NCBI GenBank assembly: GCA_963764195.1
Contig: CAVXRG010000002.1
Location: 310,001 to 374,000, forward strand
Length of the DNA: 64,000 nt
Direction: 5' to 3'
DNA from: JBDSSS01 sp963764195
GTDB lineage: Bacteria; Actinomycetota; Actinomycetes; Actinomycetales; Dermatophilaceae
Part shown: in pieces, positions 33,401-41,584 of the stretch
Layout of the letters: each line of letters begins with the position of its first letter
How positions within the stretch are numbered: the stretch's first letter is position 1
Made by a program: the position numbers and the translations under genes
Notes under the pieces: generated by a model
What the model was told of the DNA's origin: nothing
Seen by the model: only the letters and a program-made list of their open reading frames with translations
Database searches by the model: none

Positions 33401-33847
33401 ATGACCATCGATCGCGGCGTCATCCGGGTCAAGGCGATGCTCGTCGCGCGGAGCCGGGCCGGCCTCAGCCATGCCGTCAGCCTCAACCCTCCGACGCAGG
33501 AGCACCCCGACGGCTACCACCGGCTCATCGGGGGCGGCGTCGAGCTCGGGGAGACCCACCGGGAGGCGGTCGTTCGCGAGGTCGACGAGGAGCTGGGCGC
33601 CACCATCGAGGACCTCGCCTACCTCGGCGTCATCGAGAACATCTTCCGGATCGACGGCGTCCTCGGCCACGAGGTCGTCTTCGTCCACAGCGGGCGGCTC
33701 ACCCCGGAGCCGGCCGGGGAGGGCGCGACGCTGACGGAGAGCGACGGCAGCGTCGCGCCGATCGTCTGGCGGCCGTTCGCGGATGCCGACGAGCCGCTCC
33801 CGCTCTTCCCCGCGGGTGTCGCCGGGCTGGTGTCACGGACGCCGTAG
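33401..33847 (+). CDS. Nudix hydrolase
   Basis: 148 residues. A complete Nudix box GGGVELGETHREAVVREVDEELGA (Gx5Ex7REUxEExGU) lies at about 45-67; its Glu residues bind Mg2+. Members hydrolyse nucleoside diphosphate derivatives; the substrate is not evident. Its 3' end overlaps a convergent small membrane-protein gene by 15 bases. Confidence 0.92.
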   Translation: MTIDRGVIRVKAMLVARSRAGLSHAVSLNPPTQEHPDGYHRLIGGGVELGETHREAVVREVDEELGATIEDLAYLGVIENIFRIDGVLGHEVVFVHSGRLTPEPAGEGATLTESDGSVAPIVWRPFADADEPLPLFPAGVAGLVSRTP

Positions 33848-34000
33848 GAACCTGAGGTAGAACGCTCCGACGACGAGGACGATCCCGACGTTCGCCAGGA
33901 GGCGAGCCCAGACGTGGTCCCGGAAGAAGAGGACGTCGACCCCGACGATGACGACGACCATCGCGATCCCGAGCAGCACGGTCGCCGTGTGACGTTCCAT
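33833..34000 (-). CDS. small two-helix membrane protein
   Basis: 55 residues from ATG 34000, with GAGGAG eight bases upstream. Two hydrophobic stretches (VLLGIAMVVVIVGVDVLFF and LLANVGIVLVVGAFYLRF) separated by a charged RDHVWAR loop, with an Arg-Arg-Pro C-terminus. The strong ribosome binding site and clean topology argue that it is real although short. Function unknown. Confidence 0.7.
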   Translation of the reverse strand: MERHTATVLLGIAMVVVIVGVDVLFFRDHVWARLLANVGIVLVVGAFYLRFLRRP

Positions 34001-34131
34001 GAGCGCTCCTCAACCGGCGGCGGAAGGAGGCACACCGGCATACGCCGACGCTAGTCCGGCAACCTGTCAGGGGGCCGTGAGGTCGGCCATGTTCCGGCCG
34101 CCGAGGGCCGCATCGCGAGGAGACTGGACTC

Positions 34132-34386
34132 ATGGCGAGTGCGACCGCTGACCACAGGACCCGGGGGTGGGTGCGCGACGTGGTGGCGGGACTCGTCGGT
34201 GCGGCCGTGGGCGCGGTCGTCGCTGTCAACGTCGTCATCTTCAGCGGCATGGACGCGGGCTACGAGTCGAGCCTGACCGAGGTCTTCCGCCAGAACGTCG
34301 TCGTCGGAGTCGTCACCGTCATCGCGCTGCTCGGCGGCCCGGTGGTCGGTGTGCTGGTCGGACGCCGGCTGCGTCGGAGCCGCTGA
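34132..34386 (+). CDS. small membrane protein, function unknown
   Basis: 84 residues. Two hydrophobic helices (DVVAGLVGAAVGAVVAVNVVIF and VVVGVVTVIALLGGPVVGVLVG) flank a short polar loop, with a basic C-terminus RRLRRSR that should face the cytoplasm. GAGGAG precedes ATG 34132 at about eight bases. Convergent with the AI-2E family transporter gene. Confidence 0.7.
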   Translation: MASATADHRTRGWVRDVVAGLVGAAVGAVVAVNVVIFSGMDAGYESSLTEVFRQNVVVGVVTVIALLGGPVVGVLVGRRLRRSR

Positions 34387-34394
34387 CCCCGCCG

Positions 34395-35801
34395 CTACGG
34401 CGTGCGGGTGGGGTGGTCGTGCGGCATACCGGCAGCATCGGCCGTGTCGCGGACGGCCCGCTCACCCGCCCACTCGCGCAACGGGACGTCGGTGGTGCCG
34501 TCCTCGGTGCGCTCGTCGTCGCCGTCGTCTCCGTCGTCTCCGTCGTCTCCGTCGTCTCCGTCGTCTCCGCCGTCGAGATCGGGGGACGCGGCGCCGTTGT
34601 CCCTGCGGCTGCGGCGCCGGTCCTTGCCCACCTTGCGACCCTCGTCGTCCTCGTCCTCGTCCTTGAGCTTCGCCAGCTCGGGCAGCAGCTCGTGCCGGTG
34701 GGTGAAGGTGTCGAGGATCGAGAGGCTGACCGCCGCGATCGGGATGCCGATGAGGGCGCCGATCGGTCCGAGCAGGGCGGCGCCGGCGATCACCGAGCCG
34801 AGGGCGATGGCCGGGTGCACGTCCATGGTGCGGCGGCTGATCTTCGGGGTGAAGACGTAGTTCTCGATCTGCTGGTAGATCGTCGCGAAGATGGCGATCC
34901 ACACGGCGTTGACCGGCGCGGAGAGCAGGGCGAAGAGGGCCGGCAGCACGACGCCGATGTAGGTGCCGATCGTCGGGATGAACTGGCCGACGATGCCGGC
35001 GAAGATGCCGAGCGGGAGCCAGAACGGCACGTCGATGAACCAGAAGAATGCGACGTGGAAGACCGCCGAGAGGCTGGCCAGGACGAGCTTGGAGATGACG
35101 TAGCCACCGGTCTTCTCCACCGAGATCGTCCAGACCGTGATGAAGACCCGCTGGTAGCGCTGGGGGAGCCAGGACCCGATCGCCTGGCGCAGCTTGGGGC
35201 TGTCAGCCGAGAAGTAGTAGGCGAAGACGAGGATGGTCAGCGCGTCGAAGAGGAAGGTGAGGACCGACCCGAAGATGCCGAGGATGCCGCCGCCGTAGCG
35301 GCCGGCGAGCGTGCCGAGCTTGTCGGGGGTGAGGTCGAGCGTCTGCTGGATCTGCGCGATGTCGAAGTTCGTCTGGAACGTCGAGTTGACCCAGTTGATC
35401 GCCGAGGTGATGGCGTTGGGCAGCTGCGTCCCGAGGTCGGACAGCTGGGAGATGAAGACCGAACCGAACATCTCCCCGAGCCCGCCGAAGCTGATGAGCA
35501 TCCCGAGCATCGTCAGCCCGGTGGCGAGGCCCCGCTTCATGCCGCGCTTGGACATCAGTAGCACGACCGGCTCCATCGCGATCGACAGCAGCCACGCGAG
35601 CAGGAGGAGCAGCAGGAACGAGCCGGTCGCCTGGAAGGCCCACGTCGCGATCCACAGCAGGACGATCGCGACGATGACGATGAAGGCCGTGCGCCGGGTG
35701 TTCGCCGGGCTGATCGCGACCCACTGCGTCGAGCCGTGGGGGCGCGGCGCCCGGGCGGCGCCGAGCACGGGGGCCTCGTTCGCAGACTGGTCTTCACTCA
35801 C
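34395..35801 (-). CDS. AI-2E/PerM-family transporter with acidic repeat tail
   Basis: 468 residues. Eight hydrophobic segments of the AI-2E family (PF01594), with GQFIPTIGTYIGVVLPALFAL and the late IEN...KISRRTMDVHPAIALGSVIAGAALLGPIGALIGIP block. The C-terminal 95 residues are cytoplasmic and end in a run of Asp-Asp-Gly repeats encoded by a 9-bp tandem repeat. Members export small molecules or act as Na+/H+ antiporters; AI-2 transport is rarely the true role. GTG start at 35801. Confidence 0.88.
   Translation of the reverse strand: MSEDQSANEAPVLGAARAPRPHGSTQWVAISPANTRRTAFIVIVAIVLLWIATWAFQATGSFLLLLLLAWLLSIAMEPVVLLMSKRGMKRGLATGLTMLGMLISFGGLGEMFGSVFISQLSDLGTQLPNAITSAINWVNSTFQTNFDIAQIQQTLDLTPDKLGTLAGRYGGGILGIFGSVLTFLFDALTILVFAYYFSADSPKLRQAIGSWLPQRYQRVFITVWTISVEKTGGYVISKLVLASLSAVFHVAFFWFIDVPFWLPLGIFAGIVGQFIPTIGTYIGVVLPALFALLSAPVNAVWIAIFATIYQQIENYVFTPKISRRTMDVHPAIALGSVIAGAALLGPIGALIGIPIAAVSLSILDTFTHRHELLPELAKLKDEDEDDEGRKVGKDRRRSRRDNGAASPDLDGGDDGDDGDDGDDGDDGDDERTEDGTTDVPLREWAGERAVRDTADAAGMPHDHPTRTP
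34522..34566. repeat. 9-bp tandem repeat, five exact copies
   Basis: Unit CCGTCGTCT on the plus strand (GAC-GAC-GGA type on the coding strand), five perfect copies plus degenerate flanks, coding for the Asp-Asp-Gly tail of the AI-2E family transporter. Being in-frame and 9 bp, copy number can vary without breaking the gene. Confidence 0.9.
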
Positions 35802-35886
35802 AAGGCCGAGACTACGTCTCAGCGCCCCCCGCAGACCTCAGGGGAGGCGTCCGAATTGCCGGGAGTCCCGGCACCTGCCGGTCGGG

Positions 35887-36744
35887 TCAGGCGGGGATGC
35901 CGCCGCGCCAGCCGTGCTTCGGCGCGAAGCCGATGAGCTCCTTGGCGCGCTTGTTGGACAGCAGCGTCTCGTGGCCGGTCAGCTCACCGCGGACCTCGAC
36001 GTCGGGGAAGAAGCGCTGCATGAGGGTGGCCGACTCGTCGCTGACGATCGTGTCGTCGTTGGCGATGATGACGTTGACCGAGCCGGTCGTGTCCGCCTCG
36101 AGGGCGTTGCGGCAGGCGGCGGCCCCGTCCCGGACGTCGATGTAGCCCCACAGGTTCCAGATCCGCGACTCCGGGTCGTCCTTGAAGCCGGGGACCCGCT
36201 CGTAGTCGGCGTCGGTGAAGATGTTGGAGTAGCGCAGCCCGACGAAGGGGATACCGGACCACTGCGAGATGTGCTCGGCCATCGTCTCGGTCAGCACCTT
36301 CGACAGGGCGTAGGTCGACTCAGGGAACGGGAAGTGGTCCTCGTCGACGGGCGCGTAGCGCGGCGGCGTGTCCGGCCCGAAGGCGAGCCCGAGGGTCGTC
36401 TCGCTCGAGGCCCAGACGACGCGCTGGAGCCCGAGCTCCTTCGCGGCAAGGAAGACGTGGGCGTTCATCGACGTGTTCTCGGTGAGCGTCGCGGCGGCCG
36501 GACGCAGCCCTGGCGCGGGGATGTTGGCCAGGTGGACGACGGCGTCGGCACCCGAGAGGACGTCGACGGCCTCGCCGTAGACGGTGAGGTCGGCCCGGAG
36601 GAACTCACCCTCGAAATCGCCCGGACGCTCGGCGGCATCGGTCGCGAGCACGTCGTAGCCGTGCTCCTTCAGCTCGGCGACGGCGGCCCGTCCGGCCTTA
36701 CCCGCTGCTCCGGTCACGACGACGTGCTTGATGGAAGTAGTCAT
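35887..36744 (-). CDS. NAD-dependent epimerase/dehydratase (extended SDR, uronate-dehydrogenase-like)
   Basis: 285 residues. N-terminal Rossmann motif VVVTGAAGKAGRAAVAEL (TGxxGxxG), AVVHLANIPAPG, catalytic ASSETT and YALSK (Tyr and Lys of the SDR active site). The overall pattern recalls uronate dehydrogenases, but no uronate genes are adjacent. ATG 36744; no clear ribosome binding site. Monocistronic by spacing. Confidence 0.88.
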   Translation of the reverse strand: MTTSIKHVVVTGAAGKAGRAAVAELKEHGYDVLATDAAERPGDFEGEFLRADLTVYGEAVDVLSGADAVVHLANIPAPGLRPAAATLTENTSMNAHVFLAAKELGLQRVVWASSETTLGLAFGPDTPPRYAPVDEDHFPFPESTYALSKVLTETMAEHISQWSGIPFVGLRYSNIFTDADYERVPGFKDDPESRIWNLWGYIDVRDGAAACRNALEADTTGSVNVIIANDDTIVSDESATLMQRFFPDVEVRGELTGHETLLSNKRAKELIGFAPKHGWRGGIPA

Positions 36745-36813
36745 CCACCCACAGTAGGCACCCGGCGGGGCGTGGGTCCGGGGGAGGGCCCTGTAGATGA
36801 ATCGAGCTCCGCG

Positions 36814-37320
36814 CTACTCGTTCTCGGCCTGCCCGCCCGTGCCATCGTTCGAAGACTCGTCGGGGCCATCTTGCGACGAGTAGTCCGTCGAGGCGAGACT
36901 GGCCGGCCGGGTCGGCTCTCCTTCCGTGGCCAGAGGTGCAGCCGATCGCAGTTTGGGAGGCGTCGCGGACCAGGACTTGAGGTTCTGGAGGATGTCCGCG
37001 TAGAAATCGTCCGATGCCCCGAGGACCGAGTCGATGAACGACCCGCGCCCGCGGCCACGCTTGGCCCCGACGCCCGCCACCGAGGCGATGCGGAAGGTGC
37101 GAATCTCCTTCGGGGGATCAGTGATCAGGAGTTCAGGGGTCTCTCGCGCGGTGCCGAGCAGCTCAGCTGAGCTGGACCCGCGCTCGCCCCTCGCCGGTGC
37201 CCCCGCCCGGCCCGCGGGCGTCCGGACGCGGCCGGGCGGGCTCACGTAGGCTGACGTCACGACGGGCCACGGGTCCTCGCGACCGAGCCCAGCGGCATAC
37301 GGACGACAGCCACGAGACAC
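36814..37320 (-). CDS. hypothetical protein, possibly a truncated gene remnant
   Basis: At most 168 residues. Only the part from about residue 60 on looks like protein-coding sequence (ELLITDPPKEIRTFRIASV, SFIDSVLGASDDFYADILQNLKSW), ending in a Ser/Asp/Gly-rich tail. The first 55 residues are Arg/Pro/Gly-rich and overlap the divergent promoter region of crtYc, so the true start may be lost or later. Base composition is lower in GC than its neighbours. I recognise no family. Confidence 0.35.
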   Translation of the reverse strand: MSRGCRPYAAGLGREDPWPVVTSAYVSPPGRVRTPAGRAGAPARGERGSSSAELLGTARETPELLITDPPKEIRTFRIASVAGVGAKRGRGRGSFIDSVLGASDDFYADILQNLKSWSATPPKLRSAAPLATEGEPTRPASLASTDYSSQDGPDESSNDGTGGQAENE

Positions 37321-37333
37321 GAGAACGGGGCCG

Positions 37334-37678
37334 ATGGACCGCTATCAGTACCTCGCGCTCATGGGCGCGTGCCTGCTCATCACGCTGCCGCTCGAGTTCG
37401 TCCTCGACGCGCGCGTCTACCGGCGGCCGCGCTTGCTGCTCATCGCCGTGCTGCCCGTCGTCGTGGCCTACTCCGCCTGGGACATCGTCGGCATCTGGCG
37501 CGGGCACTGGAGCTACAACCCCGACTACGTCACCGGGATCCTGCTGCCGTTGCGTATGCCGCTCGAGGAGCTCGTCTTCTTCGTCGTGATCCCGATCTGT
37601 GGCCTGCTCTCCTACGAGGCGGTCGGCACGGTCCTGACGCTGGTGCGCCGACGTCGGGGGAGGCGCTCGGATGCGTGA
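37334..37678 (+). CDS. crtYc: lycopene cyclase subunit (CrtYc type)
   Basis: 114 residues, three hydrophobic helices, with the lycopene-cyclase-domain motif GHWSYNPDYVTGILLPLRMPLEELVFFVVIP (PxE(E) charged residues in a membrane segment). In actinobacteria CrtYc and CrtYd form a heterodimer that cyclises lycopene ends to beta rings, in the membrane. Overlaps crtYd by eight bases, so the pair is co-translated. First gene of the plus-strand carotenoid operon. Confidence 0.9.
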   Translation: MDRYQYLALMGACLLITLPLEFVLDARVYRRPRLLLIAVLPVVVAYSAWDIVGIWRGHWSYNPDYVTGILLPLRMPLEELVFFVVIPICGLLSYEAVGTVLTLVRRRRGRRSDA

Positions 37679-38015
37679 GTACACCGTGCTCGCAGTGCTT
37701 TCCGTCGTCGTCACCGTCGGGCTCGTGCTGCGGTTGCGGGTCGGGATCTTCCGCTCCGCGCAGTACTGGGTCGCGATGGCCATCGTCGTCGCGTTCCAGG
37801 TGCTCGTCGACGGGTGGCTCACCAAGCTGAGCGCGCCCATCGTCGTCTACAACCCGGAGCACCACCTCGGGCTGCGCTTCCCGTGGGACATCCCGGTCGA
37901 GGACTACCTCTTCGGGTTCTCCATGGTGACGAGCTGCATCGCCCTCTGGGAGCGCGGCAAGCGGAACGCCCGACGCGCCGACCCCACCTCGACCCCACCT
38001 CCACCGACACGATGA
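37671..38015 (+). CDS. crtYd: lycopene cyclase subunit (CrtYd type)
   Basis: 114 residues with three helices and the partner motif YNPEHHLGLRFPWDIPVEDYLFGFSM. Completes the heterodimeric lycopene cyclase with the preceding gene. The last ten residues are Pro/Thr-rich. Two separate genes here are the normal actinobacterial form, not a break. Confidence 0.9.
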   Translation: MREYTVLAVLSVVVTVGLVLRLRVGIFRSAQYWVAMAIVVAFQVLVDGWLTKLSAPIVVYNPEHHLGLRFPWDIPVEDYLFGFSMVTSCIALWERGKRNARRADPTSTPPPPTR

Positions 38016-38034
38016 GCCACAGAAGGAGCCAGTC

Positions 38035-38799
38035 ATGACGACGACCCAGGCGGTCCCCCGAGGTGAGGTCCCCGAGGCCTTCGACGAGGTCGCCGACCGC
38101 TACGACCTCATGGTCGCGCTCAACCCCGGCTACCACGCCCACCTCCGGGCGTCGGCGACCGCGCTCGTCGAGTCGCTGCCCGCCGGGAGCGGGCCCGTGC
38201 GGCTGCTCGACCTCGGTTGCGGCTCCGGCGCCTCCACCAAGGCACTCGTCGCGGCACTCGAGGAGAGTGGACGCGACTACACGCTCGTCGGGGTGGACGC
38301 CTCGGCGGGGATGCTCCGCGAGGCCCGCAAGAAGGACTGGCCGAGCGGGGTCACCTTCGCCCAGGGCCGGGCCGAGGGCGTGGTCGGCCTGCCCGAGCTG
38401 GCCGAGATCGTCGCCGACGGCGGACTCGACGGGATCTTCGCCGCCTACCTGGTGCGCAACGTGCCCGAGCGCGACGCTCTGCTCGCAGCCCTCCACGAGG
38501 TGCTGCGTCCCGGTGCGGCCCTCGTCGTCCACGAGTACTCCGTCGCCGGCAACCGGCAGGCCGTGGCGGTCTGGACCGCCGTCTGCTGGTCGGTCGTCGT
38601 GCCCCTCGGCTACGTCACCTCGCGGCGTACCCGGCTCTACCAGTACCTCTGGAAGAGCGTGATGGAGATGGACTCGACCCAGCGGCTGATGGACCGGATG
38701 CTCGGCGCCGGCTTCGAGGACGTGCGCTCGCGGACGGCGGGCAGCTGGCAGCGCGGCATCATCCACACCTTCCACGCCCGCCGCCCGCTCGACTCGTGA
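38035..38799 (+). CDS. class I SAM-dependent methyltransferase of the carotenoid cluster (CrtT-like)
   Basis: 254 residues. SAM site LLDLGCGSGASTKAL (about 58-72), then VGVDASAGMLREA and LVRNVPERDALLAALHEVLRPGAALVVHEYSV. Methyltransferases of this kind are encoded with crtU and crtY in Streptomyces carotenoid clusters (there called CrtT) with an unsettled role. AGAAGGAG precedes ATG 38035; its stop overlaps the crtU start (GTGA). Confidence 0.82.
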   Translation: MTTTQAVPRGEVPEAFDEVADRYDLMVALNPGYHAHLRASATALVESLPAGSGPVRLLDLGCGSGASTKALVAALEESGRDYTLVGVDASAGMLREARKKDWPSGVTFAQGRAEGVVGLPELAEIVADGGLDGIFAAYLVRNVPERDALLAALHEVLRPGAALVVHEYSVAGNRQAVAVWTAVCWSVVVPLGYVTSRRTRLYQYLWKSVMEMDSTQRLMDRMLGAGFEDVRSRTAGSWQRGIIHTFHARRPLDS

Positions 38800-40351
38800 C
38801 CGCCGCGCGCTGGCGGCCGGGCCGGGACCCCCGGGCCGAGTGGCACCCCGCCGCGACCCCAGGTGAGGCGTCCCAGCCGCTGTCCGGGCGGGGTGTCGTC
38901 GTCGTGGGCGGTGGTGTCGCCGGGCTCGCGGCCGCGACGGGTCTCGCCGAGCGCGGCGTGGCCGTGACGCTCGTCGAGCGGCAGCCGACCCTCGGCGGGC
39001 GGGTGCGGTCCTGGGACATCGACCTGCCCGGGGGGCAGCCGGGCTCGATGAGCCGTGGCTTCCACGCCTTCTTCCGGCAGTACTACAACCTGCGGGCGCT
39101 CCTGCGGCGCAGCGACCCCGGGCTGGAGCGGCTCCGCTTCGTCGAGGACTACCCGCTCAGCCTCGCCGACGGCCCGACCGACTCCTTCGCCCGGATCCCG
39201 CGGACCCCGCCGCTCAGCATCGCCGCATTCGTCGCGCAGAGCCCGAGCTTCCCCGTCTCCGCGCTGCGTCACGTCGACGTCGGTGCGGCGCTCGGTCTGC
39301 TCGACGTGTCCTTCCCGGAGACCTACAGCGAGTACGACGGGGTGAGCGCCGCCGACGTCCTCGACCGGCTCCACTTCCCCGACGAGGCGCGCCACCTCGC
39401 GCTCGAGGTCTTTGCCCGCAGCTTCTTCGCCGACCCCCGCGACTTCTCCGGCGGCGAGCTCGTCGCGATGTTCCACACCTACTTCACCGGCTCGGCCGAG
39501 GGACTGCTCTTCGACGTGCCGACCGCCGACTACGACTCCGCCCTGTGGGGGCCGCTCGGCGACCACCTGCGCCGGCTCGGCGTCGACCTCCGCCTCGGCG
39601 CCGAGGTGCTCGGCATCGATGAGGTCGACGACGGTGGGGTCGCGGTGCGTCTCGGGAGACGGTCAGGCGCTCGAGGCCGACGCCGTCGTGCTCGCCGTCG
39701 ACCGGGCGCCGCTGCAGGGGCTCGTCGCCGGACGCGACCTGGCTCGGCGACTCCGGCTGGCGCTCCCGGATCGCCGGCCTGCGGATCGCGCCGCCCTTTG
39801 CCGTCTGGCGCCTCTGGATCGATCGGCCCGCACCGCAAGGGGCCCCACCATTCCTCGGGACGAGCGGTTACGGCCCCCTCGACAACATCTCCTTCGTCGA
39901 GCAGATGGAGCAGGGCGCCGGTGACTGGGCCCGCGACACCGGCGGCTGCGTCGTCGAGCTCCACGCGTATGCCGTCCGGCCCGGTCTCGACGAGGCCGAC
40001 CTCCGTGCCGAGCTGAGGGCGCAGCTGTCGCGCGTGCACCCGGAGCTCGACGGCGCCGAGGTGCTGCACGAGGAGTGGCTGCTGTCCGAGGACTGCCCGC
40101 TCGCCGGCACCGACACCTGGGCGGACCGTCCCGGCGTCGTCACACCCGACCCGCGGGTCATGCTCGCGGGTGACGGCATACGCTGCGCCTTCCCCGTCGC
40201 CCTGATGGAGCGGGCGGCGACGACCGGGTGGCAGGCCGCCAACGCGCTGCTGCACGCAGCCGGTCTCGACGGGCACGATCTCTGGACCGTCCCGCAGCGC
40301 GGCCGGGGCCAGGCCGCCGCCCACGCCGTCCGGCGGTTCCTGGACCGCTGA
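38796..40351 (+). pseudogene. crtU: CrtU-type beta-carotene desaturase/methylase (isorenieratene synthase), two frameshifts
   Basis: Reading from GTG 38796 gives FAD-binding VVVVGGGVAGLAAATGLAERG and the CrtU signature SRGFHAFFRQYYNLRALLRR. Family sequence continues through LGAEVLGIDEVDDGGVAVRLG, then shifts frame near 39655 (continues DGQALEADAVVLAVDRAP) and again near 39745 (continues GDSGWRSRIAGLRIAPPFAV), ending with VMLAGDGIRCAFPVALMERA at 40351. Each break is explained by one extra base. If real, aromatisation of beta-carotene ends would be lost. Product length without the breaks would be about 517 residues, normal for CrtU. Confidence 0.82.
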
Positions 40352-40425
40352 CCCGTCTCCGGCCGCCGCCTGGCACCGCACCTTTGGTAGCCGGGGCGAC
40401 GTCGGGGGCGGGCAGCGCCGGCGGG

Positions 40426-41479
40426 TCAGGCGCCGTAGGTCTCGCCGCGGTCGCGCAGCAGCCACCGGCGCTCGGCATAGGCCATGTCGTCGACCCAGAG
40501 CTGGCGCGCCGTCGAGGCGACGCCCGGCCGGATGAGGCCGGCGAGGGCGCGCGCGACGGCGAACCCCTTCCGCGTCGAGTGGGCGATCGTCGCCTCGGTC
40601 ATCACAGTGACCGGGTGGCCGGCATCGTCGTGGCCGAGCAGGGTCGCGTGCGTCTCGACGACGCTGCCCGTCCCCTCGCCCTCGGTGATCGTCATGACGA
40701 TGGTCCGGGCGTCGGGGCAGGCGAACTCGGCGCGCACCGGCACACCCCAGCTGCGCGAGACCCGGTAGGCGACGTCGACGACGAGCACCTCGTCGGTCGA
40801 GGCCGCGTCGTCGACGGTGAGGTGGCTGAAGGCGTAGGGGTGGTACCAGGTGCCGTGCCAGGGGTCGAGCCGGTTGGCGACGATGTCAGCGGGCTCGCAC
40901 CGGCCGCGCACGGTGATGACCGTCGCGAAGGACGACTCGGCCGGGGGCCGGGTCGTGAGGATGGGCGCCTCGCCCGGTTCCTCACCGGGAGTGGGCAGCT
41001 GGACCCAGAGCAGGACGCCGTCATCGTGGGCGGGGAACGTGAGCCAGTCACGTCGGACCCCCTCACCGAGGGCGAGGCCGTGCCACCGGCAGTAGACCTG
41101 GCCGTGCATCACCTCGCAGTCCTCGAGGAGCGCGCCGAGGTGGGGGCACGAGCCCGGGCCCGCCTTGAGGCCGCCGTCCTCGCCGCGCCACAGCACGACC
41201 TCACGACCGAGCAGCACCCGTGTGACCGAGCGGCTCGAGCCGACGTCGCTCGAGGCTCCGACGACGTGCCAGCCACCGGGGTCGCGCTGCTGGGAGAGCT
41301 CGAAGGACTTGCGGATGCGGCCGGGCCGGGCCTGTCGCCACGTTCCGGCGAGCCGGTCGCGTGGCTCGGCGGGGAAGTGCCGCAGCGGGTTGATCGGCGC
41401 CTTCTCGGCTCGCGGTCGCGGGCCGTCCGGGCGCTCGGGCCCGTCTGGGCGCGGTGCGCAGGATCGGTCGGAAGCTCAC
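40426..41479 (-). pseudogene. Rieske protein with DUF5914 domain, N-terminal frameshift
   Basis: From about 41400 the frame encodes APINPLRHFPAEP, FELSQQRDPGGWHVVGAS, a Rieske 2Fe-2S centre (CPHLGALLEDC ... CRWHGLAL) and a C-terminal DUF5914 domain ending at 40426. No start codon exists in that frame before an upstream stop. A plausible N-terminus (VSFRPILRT from GTG 41479) is in another frame and joins if one base is removed near 41450. A later internal GTG (41217) would cut the N-terminal 60 residues of the family. DUF5914 Rieske proteins occur in actinobacterial carotenoid clusters. Confidence 0.72.
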
Positions 41480-41501
41480 GGTCTCACCGCTCTCGTTCGG
41501 G

Positions 41502-41546
41502 GCTGTCAGCGCTGTCAGCGCTGTCGGGGCTGTCGGGGCTGTCGGG
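41502..41546. repeat. 9-bp tandem repeat between crtB and the Rieske gene
   Basis: Five copies of GCTGTCRGS (two GCTGTCAGC, then three GCTGTCGGG) in the 105-base gap between crtB and the downstream gene. It is non-coding in the accepted gene models. Variable copy number could alter spacing or ribosome access for the downstream gene. Confidence 0.85.
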
Positions 41547-41584
41547 CCTGTCTCGCTCCGGCTCGTGCTGCCATTGTGGACCCC

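Noticed and set aside
37334..38015. crtYc and crtYd as a broken lycopene cyclase
   Set aside because: Two-gene heterodimeric cyclases are the normal actinobacterial form, and both genes have intact motifs.
38217..40016. Single 599-codon open frame across methyltransferase and crtU
   Set aside because: It merely reads antiphase through the methyltransferase and happens to join the true crtU frame; the coupled GTG at 38796 is the real start.
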